Source: Trichomonas vaginalis G3 (Eukaryota > Parabasalia > Trichomonadida > Trichomonadidae). From it: a stretch of DNA of 64,000 nt. The position numbers were made by a program, and so were the translations under genes. This document shows positions 1 through 9,280 of this stretch, one piece after another (positions within the stretch are counted from its first letter, which is position 1; every line of letters begins with the position of its first letter). The notes beneath the pieces are model-generated. The model did not search any database. It had not been told where the DNA came from and worked only from the letters and a program-made list of their open reading frames with translations. The DNA lies in assembly GCF_026262505.1 (NCBI RefSeq), contig NC_067206.1, positions 9,792,268 to 9,856,267 on the forward strand. The letters run 5' to 3'.

Positions 1-890
1 TTTTGTTTGATAAAAATCATTATCTACCACTGACTCGTCACTTTTTAGAGCAAATAATTGAATTTTTTTGTATCTGTTTCTCTTCCATTAAACTTGTAGA
101 ATATATAAACTCAATCCCAAACAATACATGGGAAGCAACAGTTTATCCTTCGAATCATATTTACCATAATAAACCAAAATCCTTATCCAATTTTGCCAAT
201 ACTTATTTGGGGCGCTTTGGATCCATAATCCCAAGAAGTTCTAATACAAATGACGATAGTTCCTTTAATTTTATAGCAGAAAATCCAGATTGCTATGTTA
301 CTCCTTTTGATCAGAACAAAACCAATATATGTTTTGCGATTGCACCAGCTGTATCTATTTCTCAGAGATACTGTAAAAAGTTTCAGACCAAAATAACATT
401 AAATCCTCAGCCAATTACTTCTTGTGATACTTTCTCTTCATATGCTGGAGGAAATGTTATATTTTCATGGAGATACTTACAAATGAACGGAATACCGAAC
501 ACAACATGCCATCCATTCGAGTTAAATTGGACTTGTGTTCAAAATAATTGCAAAAAGTACAAAACTCAACACAATAGCCATAAATTCTTCTATGGAGAAG
601 ACGAAATTAAGAACGAGATACTCCAAAATGGCCCAGTCACAGCAGTTTTTGATGTTAGACCTGACCTTGCGTATTACAAGTCTGGTGTTTATCAATCAGT
701 CCTTTCAGAAGAAGAATCCTCTTTCCAACATGCTGTGGTGATATATGGCTGGGGAAAAGAAAAAGAAACTCCATTTTGGTGGATTCTTAATTCATACGGT
801 CCGAATTGGGGAATAAATGGCTCAATGAAGTTTCTCAGAGGGAGTAACCATTGTAATATTGAAACACACGTTTCATCTGCATTAATATAA
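1..890 (+). CDS. Papain-family (C1A) cysteine protease, 5' end outside window
   Basis: A reading frame open from the window edge encodes about 295 residues of a clan CA cysteine peptidase, probably lysosomal or secreted. Counting from base 3, the oxyanion Gln is residue 104, the catalytic Cys 110 (in KTNICFAIAP), the catalytic His 243 (FQHAVVIYGWG) and the catalytic Asn 263 (WILNSYGPNWG). The segment EIKNEILQNGPV is the usual papain-family stretch before the His motif. The classical CGSCW box is changed to NICFA, so it is a divergent member, nearest in style to cathepsin B-like proteins. The first codon seen is TTG, so the real start, with any signal peptide and most of the propeptide, lies upstream. 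Trichomonads carry large families of such proteases. The family call is secure; substrate is unknown. Confidence 0.88.
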   Translation, partial: LFDKNHYLPLTRHFLEQIIEFFCICFSSIKLVEYINSIPNNTWEATVYPSNHIYHNKPKSLSNFANTYLGRFGSIIPRSSNTNDDSSFNFIAENPDCYVTPFDQNKTNICFAIAPAVSISQRYCKKFQTKITLNPQPITSCDTFSSYAGGNVIFSWRYLQMNGIPNTTCHPFELNWTCVQNNCKKYKTQHNSHKFFYGEDEIKNEILQNGPVTAVFDVRPDLAYYKSGVYQSVLSEEESSFQHAVVIYGWGKEKETPFWWILNSYGPNWGINGSMKFLRGSNHCNIETHVSSALI

Positions 891-1248
891 AATTATATTT
901 TTTAATCTTTTATCTTTTTCAGATTTTTATATGATAAATTCTTGGTAACTTTCATACTATGGCTCTACATATGTTTTGGTTTTAATAAATTTTTATTATT
1001 TCTTAAATCCTTTGAAATATACTTCTAATTTAAAAAATTGGAATGAAATACAGTAAAAGGATACTATACACTTACGTGCTTATTGGATTGACAAAGTATT
1101 TTATAAGAAAAAAAGAGAAATGAAATTATGGAATGAAATGTAAGTTAGAAAACGGAAAAAGCCATTTAGATAAAAGGTTTATGGCTAATAATACAAAAAT
1201 TGTAGTATAATAATAAATGTTTAATTCAAAAAAAGCAAAAAAAGAAAT
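891..1248. other. Host intergenic region between convergent genes
   Basis: About 360 bp of AT-rich DNA separate the stop of the cysteine protease from the stop of the EFHC-like gene, which runs the other way. I see only short A/T runs and no gene, tRNA or notable repeat. Confidence 0.7.
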
Positions 1249-3036
1249 TTATTGGGCAAATGACAAATAGTCGCGGATATTAAGTGATGTTGGCTTTGAT
1301 TCAGTGCTGTAACGACGGAAGATTGTGATAGCTTCATGGACATTGATGCTAAGACCAATAGCCTCGAAGATAGACTGAAGACCTTTAACATCGATCTTGT
1401 TGTTACTAGCGAACTTCTTGAACAAATCAGTTGCATCTTTTCCACTCTGCTTAAGACCTGCGCGGAAATCTGTAACAATACGGTTCAAGTCTGCCTGTGG
1501 GAAGCTGTCTGGATCTGCTTCCATGAATGAAAGTGCGTATTCAGTAGCTTCATCAAGTTGGAACTTGCTGCAGTTGATTGTAAGGACTTTTCCAATCTCG
1601 AAATCGCTGGCTTGGAATGGTTTTCCTGTATCTGGATTAGTGAGTTTAGTACGCTGAAGCCATTTACCTGCAATGATACCGCTGTTACGAGCAGGTGGTT
1701 CGAAGACTTGGATTGTGTCATCAGCCATGAAGTATGTGAGAATGAAGCTGCGGCTTGCATCAACGCTGTTGCGTGTGACCATGTGGCACTTGAAACGAAG
1801 AATGTCGTTGCTGTGCTTGAGAAGTTTGACTTGGTCCTTTGGTGCTGGCTTTGGATGAAGGGAGATGCATGATCTAAGTGTGTCTTCATCACTGCCAATA
1901 AGAGATGGAGGTGGAACTTCGAATTTGACTTGTGTTGGCTTGTCTTCAACTGTTTCTTGTGCAACAGGTGACATTTCTTCTGCACTGTAGCCCATGTTCT
2001 CAATGTACCAGTTGCGTGTGTATGGATCGCAGTCGAAGATGTGCATTGTACGGCCAAGAATCTGGATGTCGTCGCCAATGTGAAGATCTGTTGGACGGAA
2101 GTAGTTCTCGGCTGGAAGGAAACGTGGATCGTTTTCGCTGAGAGAAAGAAGACGCTTTGGAATCTGGCCACGCTTGACAAAGGATGGAACTGGATCACGA
2201 CCATCATTTTGGTGGCGGACTTCAAGAACTTCCATGGTGTCGTCAGACAAGTAGTAGTGGATAACGAACTGTCTCAAATCACCGAATGGACGGTCGCGGT
2301 TATCCCATGTAGCGTAGAAACGAAGAACATGGCCATCGTTGGCAAGGAACTGGCGAAGCTTAAGCATCTCTGGTTTAGGAACACCTCTGTTACGGTGTGT
2401 TTCGTTGTATTCAACAAGAGTACGCTTCTGGATGTATGGATCGTCTGGAATTGTCTCATCAGTGCGACCGTCGCGATTAAGCTTGTCTAAGAATTCGTGT
2501 GTGAACTTGTCTGCTTCCTGAATGAAGTAAACACGACCGTAAAGTGAAAATTCTTCACCAATGTGGAAGTCGCCAACATTAACATAGCTATCATCGTCCT
2601 TCTTGGCACGGTGACGGCGAAGGAATGTGCCTTGTGGAATGCCGCTGTTCTTAACGCGTGGTTCGACAATTTCGATGGTATCATCTTCTAAGAAGAATAA
2701 GATTTTAACTTTGCGAACGCGATATGTCTCCTCCTGGCTGCTGAAAACGGGCTCCTTGAAGTAGCCGTAAAAACGTAATACTTGTGAACCAAAGGCAACC
2801 CAAGCAGGAACTGTTTCTCCTTCTTGGTTGCTGTCGCCCATAGCTTGATTGTAGATTGTTGTGCTGCTAATGGCTTCTTTTGGTGGTAACTGACCTGGAA
2901 GAAGTGTGCCGCCAATGCCGGGAGCATTCTCGTGAATGGCCATGCCACCATTCTCAAAAACAAGAGCTTGGCTCTTGTGGAAGCGTGTTTGTGTTGGGTC
3001 GGGGAATGTGTGACCCGGAAGAAGAGGAAGAGTCAT
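1249..3036 (-). CDS. EFHC1/2-like protein with three DM10 domains and an EF-hand-like C-terminus
   Basis: Intact 595-residue protein. It has three DM10 domains, at about residues 80-185, 230-345 and 395-505. Each starts with a VLRFY- or ILRFK-type strand followed by a D-D-T-(I/M)-(E/Q)-V core (LEDDTIEIVEP, LSDDTMEVLEV, MADDTIQVFEP) and ends with an IG-type strand. The last 75 residues resemble a degenerate EF-hand pair (DLFKKFASNNKIDVKGLQSI). This is the order found in EFHC1/EFHC2/Rib72 proteins, which line the inside of axonemal doublet microtubules, so the likely role is a flagellar microtubule inner protein. Flagellated trichomonads would need it. The ATG follows an AT-rich leader and precedes conserved sequence. 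Several long overlapping frames exist on both strands here but are shadows of this higher-GC coding region. Confidence 0.93.
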   Translation of the reverse strand: MTLPLLPGHTFPDPTQTRFHKSQALVFENGGMAIHENAPGIGGTLLPGQLPPKEAISSTTIYNQAMGDSNQEGETVPAWVAFGSQVLRFYGYFKEPVFSSQEETYRVRKVKILFFLEDDTIEIVEPRVKNSGIPQGTFLRRHRAKKDDDSYVNVGDFHIGEEFSLYGRVYFIQEADKFTHEFLDKLNRDGRTDETIPDDPYIQKRTLVEYNETHRNRGVPKPEMLKLRQFLANDGHVLRFYATWDNRDRPFGDLRQFVIHYYLSDDTMEVLEVRHQNDGRDPVPSFVKRGQIPKRLLSLSENDPRFLPAENYFRPTDLHIGDDIQILGRTMHIFDCDPYTRNWYIENMGYSAEEMSPVAQETVEDKPTQVKFEVPPPSLIGSDEDTLRSCISLHPKPAPKDQVKLLKHSNDILRFKCHMVTRNSVDASRSFILTYFMADDTIQVFEPPARNSGIIAGKWLQRTKLTNPDTGKPFQASDFEIGKVLTINCSKFQLDEATEYALSFMEADPDSFPQADLNRIVTDFRAGLKQSGKDATDLFKKFASNNKIDVKGLQSIFEAIGLSINVHEAITIFRRYSTESKPTSLNIRDYLSFAQ

Positions 3037-3235
3037 TTTGTTTTAAATAACGTATCTAACCCCACAATTTTTTAACTTATTTTTTTTTTGAAAATAGATT
3101 TCGTTACTTTCTTTTCATAACAATTCTTGTGGTCGAATACAATCTATTCACATATGAAATGCTATTTATCACTTTAGATCTCAAAAATATGAGCCTTTCC
3201 AAAATTTTCAATTCAAAATTATAATAGCCTTGTGG

Positions 3236-3239
<4 letters not shown>
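3037..3239. other. Upstream region of the EFHC-like gene up to the element A boundary
   Basis: About 200 bp of AT-rich DNA holding the promoter of the minus-strand EFHC-like gene. The last five bases (3235-3239, GATAA) recur at 21172-21176 just past the other end of element A, so they are a plausible target site duplication. The insertion therefore lies about 200 bp upstream of the EFHC start codon. Confidence 0.6.
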
Positions 3240-3269
<30 letters not shown>

Positions 3270-3395
3270 TAGTGGGGCTTCCAGGCACTTCGTGCCTTCT
3301 AGCCCTGAAGATGTTTAGGAGAAATGAAGTTCTTATATACGGGTCTTCCAGGAGCTTTTCACAAATTATATATGTTTTTCATGTTTTGTCAAGAT
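3240..3395 (+). repeat. Element A left terminal inverted repeat
   Basis: An A-run to 3267 is followed by GGTAGTGGGGCTTCC and a two-stem hairpin: GGGCT (3275-3279) pairs with AGCCC (3301-3305), and inside it AGGCAC (3283-3288) pairs with GTGCCT (3292-3297) across a TTC loop. The inverted copy is at 21010-21171. The match continues past the hairpin through GAAGTTCTTATATACGGGTC to about 3395. Confidence 0.88.
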
Positions 3396-3510
3396 TTCAT
3401 CGTAAAGACTTTGTCAAGATTTCATCGTAAAGACTTTGTCAAGATTTCATCGTAAAGACTTTGTCAAAACTTCATCGTAAAGACTTTGTCAAAACTTCAT
3501 CGTAAAATCA
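3385..3510. repeat. 25-bp tandem repeat, subfamily 1
   Basis: About five head-to-tail copies of a 25-bp unit with core TTTGTCAAGATTTCATCG and spacer TAAAGAC; the last copies have AAAC in place of AAGA. They start right at the inner edge of the left terminal repeat. The unit is related to the arrays at 3585-3702 and, inverted, at 31105-31280. Confidence 0.85.
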
Positions 3511-3527
3511 GACAAAAATAATGTTTA

Positions 3528-3573
3528 GGGTAGAAGGTTAGATATAACCTCTTTTCTAACCTCTTTTCTACCC
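3528..3573. repeat. Intergenic hairpin repeat (GGTAGAA family)
   Basis: Outer arms GGGTAGAA and TTCTACCC enclose an inner hairpin GGTTA-GATA-TAACC. Further copies are at 3724-3769, 3945-3990, 13911-13955, 14039-14084, 15095-15136, 15250-15296, 20936-20984, 28113-28163 and 31024-31069. All are between genes, in both orientations, next to an AT tail of the type TAAAATATATTTTTG or AAAAATAATGTTTA. Confidence 0.8.
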
Positions 3574-3584
3574 TCTTGAATTTG

Positions 3585-3702
3585 TCAAGACTTCTTCGTA
3601 AATGTTTTGTCAAGACTTCTTCGTAAATGTTTTGTCAAGACTTCTTCGTAAATGTTTTGTCAAGACTTCTTCGTAAATGTTTTGTCAAGACTTCTTCGTA
3701 AA
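3585..3702. repeat. 25-bp tandem repeat, subfamily 2
   Basis: About five copies of a 25-bp unit with core TGTCAAGACTTCTTCGTAAA, placed between two copies of the GGTAGAA hairpin (3528-3573 and 3724-3769). The repeat-hairpin-repeat-hairpin order points to duplication of a compound unit. There are no unique spacers, so this is not a CRISPR. Confidence 0.85.
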
Positions 3703-3769
3703 ATCAGACAAAAATAATGTTTAGGGTAGAAGGTTAGATATAACCTCTTTTCTAACCTCTTTTCTACCC

Positions 3770-4103
3770 TCTTGAATTTTCATGAAATTTACACCAAAAA
3801 TATACTACTAGGGTCATTTACGAAGAAATCTCAACAAAGTCTTTACGATGAAATCTCAACAAAACATAGACAAGAAAGTTCATGAGAAATTAGATGAAGA
3901 AGTCTTAACAAAGTCTTTACGAAGAAATTCATGAAAATTCAAGAGGGTAGAAAAGAGGTTAGAAAAGAGGTTATATCTAACCTTCTACCCTAAAATATAT
4001 TTTTGGGTCATTTACACTCATTTACGAAGAAGTCACAACAAAGTCTTTACGAAGAAGTCACAATAAAACATCTGTCAAAAACCGCTTTTTAACTTCACTT
4101 AAA
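3770..4103. promoter_or_regulatory. Leader region of the element A structural operon-like block
   Basis: This holds diverged single copies of the 25-bp unit in inverted orientation (for example near 3825 and 3900), one inverted GGTAGAA hairpin (3945-3990), and about 50 bp of AT-rich leader before the ATG at 4104. The bases just upstream of 4104 (AACTTCACTTAAA) match those upstream of the B copy (complement of 43498-43510), so the core promoter is probably in this short conserved part. Confidence 0.45.
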
Positions 4104-7100
4104 ATGCCACGTAAGCTACGTAAGAATATACGTAAGAGGAAGAGAGCATTGAAACATCCAATAGTAAAACTGACACCACAACAACAGTTGCAACAACAAA
4201 TTATGAATGACCCCACTATGTTGCAACAAATGTCAAGCAATCCTATGCTTTTAAACCGAGTTGTTGGTGCACAGAGTGGAGGTTTAAGAGCGGCACTTTT
4301 AGCGAAAATGGCAGGCTATGGTGGAGCTGCAGACGGAACAGCCTATAACCCTCAAAGTCAAATGAATTTGAGTTCACTCAAAAATCAAATAACAGATGTC
4401 AAAAAGTCAAACATAGACATACAGAAACAAATAAGTGAAAACGAAAAGAAACTAGAATATGACAGACACACAAAGAAACTCAATGAGTTAAACGTAGAGA
4501 AAAAGAAGAAAGAAGAACAACTGAAAGAACTAAGTACAGAGGAATATGCGAAAAAAGTGTCAGAAAAAGCAGCAGAAGTAGCAAAAATGGAACAAGATGT
4601 CATAAATTTGAAAAACCATACTACTCAATATAAAATACTGAAAGATGAAGAGATAAAACAAAAAGCCCTGAAGACATATATGGATAGCGATGAGTATAAA
4701 AAAGAAGTTGAAGCAAATGTAAAGGCAGAAAAACTTTTACAGTTGCAAAACCAAACCGTACAGTATGAAAACTTAGCACAAGAAAGTAAAAATAACGACG
4801 CAGCCATGCAAAAGGCAATGAAAAGTGCAGAAATAATAAAAGCTAACAATGACTGGTTAGATGCCCAAGCCAACGCTAAAGCAGCCCAACTCATAGGGTC
4901 AATAAGGACAAAAATACAAGCGGATGAAGATAGTTCAAATGAAGCTTTAACAAATGCTGACTTTAAGAACGCTTTCGAAGCTCTTCATAGTAAGGTGAAA
5001 CAAGTGAACGACTTCTCATCTGGAAAGAAACTGAAGTCTGAAGGTTTCGACAAAGAGTTAAAAGAAGTAGCACAAAATATGACGAAAATAACAGATGCAG
5101 CAACGAGACAGGCAGTTCAAAGTGCCTATGACGCCGTTAGAGCAACTGTTGTGAAAAGTCAAGAAAAAGAGTTACAACAGACCAAAACAGACCTAGTAAA
5201 TGCTTTCTTAAAAACGAAAAGTCAGGTAGGACATTACGCTGCAGATGGAACATATGTGCCAGCTGGTGGAACTTATATACCACCAAACCCTCCAAGAGAA
5301 GCACCTGCACCAGGACTACCTAGAACATTTACATCGTCACATGGACACAGACACAGGCATGCACAACAACCAGCACAACAACCACCTCCACAACCAGCAC
5401 AACAACCAACACAACAACCAACAGTTCAAAACACTGCACCACAACCAGCACAACAACAACCACAAACAGAGCAAGGACATAAAAGAAGTAGAGAACAAGG
5501 AAACCAAGAATTCTTAAAAATGCTTAAAGAAGACTATGGTTACCCAGATAGTATTGACTTTAGTGACAGATATAAAGAAGCTATTAGAAAGTTCAAGGAT
5601 GGAAATACTGACCCGAACCTATTTAGCTTTATGGCTCTGCACCAAAGGGGATATAATTTCAAACCTGGAAAATACAAGCTCGCTAAGGGATATGATTTAA
5701 TAGCATATCATCCAAATGACATGAACGAATTTACTCCGAGATATTTGATGTCAGAGCTAAATGACAATTTAACTCTCTTCATGAAACGCGTAAAAAATAG
5801 AGACGGAACGAAAGAAGAAAGGTTTATGAGTCCGGATGACTTAGAAAGGGAACTTGTTGAAAACGGTCTCGGAATATATGAAATGCCAGCAGATGAGGTA
5901 CAAGAAACTCCACAGGAAGAACTAGTTCAGATACAACCAGACATGGAAGAAATAGTTCAGCAACAAAAGCTAGAAGAGCCTGAAGGAAACGAACAAGTCC
6001 TTCCTTTGGAAACTAACTTCACAGAACTAGATGAAGATTTGGAACAGCCGAAAAATCTTGACCCTCAACAAGAGTATGCGGAGAATATGGAATATTTCCA
6101 AGAGTCTAAAAAAAATTCGGCTGACATAGTAGAAGAATATCGAAAAATGTTTGCCGACATACAAAAGACTCCAACATCAGATGAAAATATCCAGCATAGA
6201 ATGGAAGAACTGAAAAAAAATGTACACAAATACAACAACCCTTTTTACTTACGAGCATTTAACGTTCAATCTTCGGATGAACTCGGTGAAGATAAAAGGT
6301 TAAATTTCAAGAAAACATATAGAAATGAAACATTGTTTAAAGTTCATTCAGAACCTAACCAAGATGGAAACAAACCTACTTTTGTTTCTGCAGACGATGG
6401 AACTACAATGAGATGGGGTCATAAAGCTAACCCGGATAGGTGGTTCATAAACTTACAACCTCAATTCCAAGAAGTTGTAGACGCAATGGAAGTCAATGGT
6501 GAACCAGATATAGCTGGTATTTTCAGCGCGGCTTTAATGCCATTGAAAGATATGAAAGATGCAGATATTTTGGACCAGTATGAAATGAACATGGCTGATG
6601 GAAATATAACACCTGACGTTCTAGAACATTTATCTCAAAGAACTACACAGAACCATAGAGATGGTATATTTGGTGAAGAGTTTAGAAAGAAAGTTAGGGA
6701 GATAGAAGGAAGAGAACCTATTGTACATGACCTTGCAAACGAAAGTTTACAAAATGTCATAAAAACTTACTTTGCAGACAATGAACCGAGAAGGGATGAA
6801 TATTTAAGAAAACTCAAATGGACAGTACCAAATGAAATGTTAGTATTGAAAAACATGTTCCTTGACAAAATAAAACCAACTACAGAAATAAACGACGCAA
6901 GACTGAAAGATTGGGTAGAAGCCTTCCCATTCACAAAAGATATAGTTGGTAACATGGAAAGAAAACCAGAATGGCTACAAAAACATATATTTGGAAACGA
7001 GCATATTCCATATGGACAGGCACTGTTTGAAGAGCTTGAACCGGAAACTCAGGAAAGAGTCATGCAAACAATACGCGAAGACTCAAATACAGACTATGAC

Positions 7101-7307
7101 AAACTCTTTCTAGGATATAGGTTACCTGAGATGGGCGACCAGAGCCAAAAGGCAAAAAGGACATGGGAAATTTGCAACATACTAGATGAACATAATGCAA
7201 AGATGCAACAACTTCAAGCAGAGGGCAATGAAGGAAAAAGAAGAGTTAAAAACTCAGTCAGGAAGAAAGTAAAGCTTGGTCGGAGTGGGTTCTATTATGA
7301 CATATAA
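4104..7307 (+). CDS. Large Q-rich, coiled-coil element protein (copy A, intact)
   Basis: 1067-residue open frame, the only large element gene that is whole. The N-terminus is strongly basic (MPRKLRKNIRKRKRALKH), then comes a Gln-rich stretch, a long K/E-rich coiled coil (about residues 85-350), a Pro/Gln linker (about 380-455) and a less repetitive C-terminal half with acidic segments. I recognise no catalytic motif. Position first in the virion block, before the capsid and penton-like genes, and the basic N-terminus suggest an internal or scaffolding virion protein or a genome-linked structural protein; this is inference. The B copy at 43497-40306 matches closely, apart from altered P/Q repeats and C-terminal frameshifts. 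Confidence 0.85.
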   Translation: MPRKLRKNIRKRKRALKHPIVKLTPQQQLQQQIMNDPTMLQQMSSNPMLLNRVVGAQSGGLRAALLAKMAGYGGAADGTAYNPQSQMNLSSLKNQITDVKKSNIDIQKQISENEKKLEYDRHTKKLNELNVEKKKKEEQLKELSTEEYAKKVSEKAAEVAKMEQDVINLKNHTTQYKILKDEEIKQKALKTYMDSDEYKKEVEANVKAEKLLQLQNQTVQYENLAQESKNNDAAMQKAMKSAEIIKANNDWLDAQANAKAAQLIGSIRTKIQADEDSSNEALTNADFKNAFEALHSKVKQVNDFSSGKKLKSEGFDKELKEVAQNMTKITDAATRQAVQSAYDAVRATVVKSQEKELQQTKTDLVNAFLKTKSQVGHYAADGTYVPAGGTYIPPNPPREAPAPGLPRTFTSSHGHRHRHAQQPAQQPPPQPAQQPTQQPTVQNTAPQPAQQQPQTEQGHKRSREQGNQEFLKMLKEDYGYPDSIDFSDRYKEAIRKFKDGNTDPNLFSFMALHQRGYNFKPGKYKLAKGYDLIAYHPNDMNEFTPRYLMSELNDNLTLFMKRVKNRDGTKEERFMSPDDLERELVENGLGIYEMPADEVQETPQEELVQIQPDMEEIVQQQKLEEPEGNEQVLPLETNFTELDEDLEQPKNLDPQQEYAENMEYFQESKKNSADIVEEYRKMFADIQKTPTSDENIQHRMEELKKNVHKYNNPFYLRAFNVQSSDELGEDKRLNFKKTYRNETLFKVHSEPNQDGNKPTFVSADDGTTMRWGHKANPDRWFINLQPQFQEVVDAMEVNGEPDIAGIFSAALMPLKDMKDADILDQYEMNMADGNITPDVLEHLSQRTTQNHRDGIFGEEFRKKVREIEGREPIVHDLANESLQNVIKTYFADNEPRRDEYLRKLKWTVPNEMLVLKNMFLDKIKPTTEINDARLKDWVEAFPFTKDIVGNMERKPEWLQKHIFGNEHIPYGQALFEELEPETQERVMQTIREDSNTDYDKLFLGYRLPEMGDQSQKAKRTWEICNILDEHNAKMQQLQAEGNEGKRRVKNSVRKKVKLGRSGFYYDI

Positions 7308-7339
7308 ATCCAACTATTCTATATTTTTACTCATATGAA

Positions 7340-8949
7340 ATGTACGCCGCTCAGAATATAACGCCAACAGTTTTGGATGCTATGAATGGAAATGTTTCCG
7401 AATGGTATAACGAATGCGACAATGCCATTAGAAGGTCAGAAATAGTTCCTGGAACTTACGAATATACAACTGCTGTTTCTTATGGAAACGTAGGTGAGTT
7501 TGGAGAAGGTTCTTCAACAACAGTAGATATTGCTTGCGACAGGTTTCATATTATTTTCTATTGACAACTCATTCTTATACGTGGAACAAGACATTGAAAT
7601 AAACCTTCTGCCAAGTTGTCTGACAAGAAAGGTTGCAATGGAATTTTCTATGTCGGATACCAATATGCTCCAGAAGTTTTCATGGGATATAAGATATATT
7701 CTAACTCTGACTTAGTTCAAACAGTAACATGGGCAAACTATGAATGGTTCGCTTTGAGAAACTCAGTACAACCACAAGCTAGAGAACAAACAGACCAGTA
7801 TGCAACCATTGAGAAAATAAGAAGACTTGACCCTAACGTTCCAGGAGTTTATGTTAACCTTTCTGGACAAACTGCAGCAGCAGTAACAAAGTAAAACTGA
7901 AACTTAGAGTTCCTTTGTCATCTTTCCTCATCTTCAGGTTTTTAAGATACTTGCCAAACTGGGCAGGAAAAATTTCTATTGAACTTACTCCAAGCAAAAA
8001 TAACTTAGTCATTGCACCAACACAAGACCCATTCACTCTTACAGACGTAAAGGGAGCAAATCAAACGTCATTCGCCGAATTTTGCAAAGACAAAGTTGAC
8101 TTAGACTTTGGTTTCTCAAACCTCAACACTGAAGTAAACTATTATTTCAATGCTGCTGGAGATGCTTGGGACCCAGTTAAGTTCACATGCGAAAAGTTTG
8201 AATGCAAGAGAATAGAAAGCAGACTTGCAGTCTATATGTTGGACCCAGATATTTCAAATGCTTTAGCTGCCAAATATATTGCAGTTCCACTTATGTTCCC
8301 TATACACCAAATATCTGTCAAAGACTTTGCAGGTGAAGTTGGAAACCAAAATCCAGGAACCGCAGGTGCAAGAACAGATATTGCCTTAACAACTGCAATG
8401 AAACATGCAGATACTATGTTTGTACTGTTCAGACGAACTATAAATGACTATTCTTGCTTCTACAACCCTGGTATTAAATACCATATAAACATAGATGGCA
8501 AATATTATCCAAGAGAAGAATATTCTACAGTTGAGGATATGAGGTCATACAACTTGACATTAGATGCTATGAACTTTAACAACAACTTCACAACAACCAT
8601 TAACCCTGAAATGCAAAGTTCTATTATGCCATATGTGAAAGTATGGACTCATACAGGAGGTCAAAAAACTCAATATACAAATGGAGACCGTTCAAACTTT
8701 TGGCTTGGCATTCCATTTGCTGACTCAGAAGACTTTATGGGTGGTATTTCAACTGTTGGTACAGTTCAAATACAATATACTGGTGACAGAGACGGTCCAG
8801 ATGAATTGAAAGCAAAGAAGTTTACAAAACCAATAGCACTTTTCACGGAAGATGCTCTTTTGAAGATTCGTTCGATGAAACCTGCTGGGGCTCCTCAGAT
8901 TGGCATAACGACAGCTTCCATCGAGCAGATTTTGGCAGCAGGTCAGTAA
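7340..8949 (+). pseudogene. Major capsid protein, double-jelly-roll-like (copy A, frameshifted)
   Basis: Three successive frames (7340-7564, 7616-7894, 7915-8949) line up end to end with the B copy, so this was one gene of about 530 codons. Breaks lie near 7550 (one extra T), near 7603 (short A-run) and near 7888 (one missing C). The segment around 7900-8010 (RVPLSSF, FLRYLPNWAGKISIEL) resembles the strand-turn-strand signature of double-jelly-roll capsid proteins of Mavericks and polinton-like viruses, and the length fits. It lies 32 bp after the Q-rich protein gene. The capsid role is inferred from this motif, length and neighbours (penton-like protein and ATPase). Confidence 0.7.
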
Positions 8950-9262
8950 GTTGTTCTTGAACTGACTTCTCTCCGTCAAATATTGACAGTACGCCAGTTT
9001 TGACATAAAATTGTATTATAAACTTTCCTTTAGAAATATCGGTCAGTTTTGTTGTTATATTTTTGTCTGCTTCAAGAACTTTCACCATCTCGGTTATACC
9101 AACTTTCTTTGCTTTATGAAAATATTTTGGTTCAGCAAAGACTGCTATTCTATAACATTTTCCATTGTTTGTATAAAGAACTATTCTGTCAATGAACTTG
9201 TATTGTTTGTGTGTGTAAACTTTGTTTTGCTTCAATTCGAAGAGATACTCAAATACGTCCAT
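8843..9262 (-). CDS. Conserved small element protein, antisense to the capsid gene 3' end (copy A)
   Basis: Intact 139-residue frame, MDVFEYLFELKQNKV... It is one of few element genes intact in both copies (B: 38351-38770) and differs only at a few residues. Its last 107 bases overlap the 3' end of the capsid gene on the other strand. Its start codon is only 18 bp from the start codon of the divergent gene at 9281, implying a very compact bidirectional promoter. Its first 100 residues read like a folded domain (hydrophobic/charged alternation, IVLYTNNGKCYRIAVFAEP). No family recognised. Confidence 0.65.
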   Translation of the reverse strand: MDVFEYLFELKQNKVYTHKQYKFIDRIVLYTNNGKCYRIAVFAEPKYFHKAKKVGITEMVKVLEADKNITTKLTDISKGKFIIQFYVKTGVLSIFDGEKSVQEQLTDLLPKSARWKLSLCQSEEPQQVSSNESSKEHLP

Positions 9263-9280
9263 CTTTTTATTCTAAGTAAA

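Noticed and set aside
1485-2225. 246-codon minus-strand frame overlapping the EFHC-like gene
   Set aside because: A shadow frame of the GC-richer coding sequence; composition is Ser/Thr/His-rich without domain, while the other frame gives three DM10 domains.
3240-3267. A-run at the element edge as a retrotransposon poly(A) tail
   Set aside because: The other end of each element has a matching T-run and inverted sequence, so the runs belong to terminal inverted repeats of a DNA element; no reverse transcriptase is present.
9011-9280. N-terminal extension of the gene at 9281 (frame open from 9011, in B from 38602)
   Set aside because: The extension is the antisense of the conserved 139-residue gene; its Phe/Tyr/Cys-rich composition is typical of a shadow, and the ATG at 9281 has the usual TAAAATG leader.
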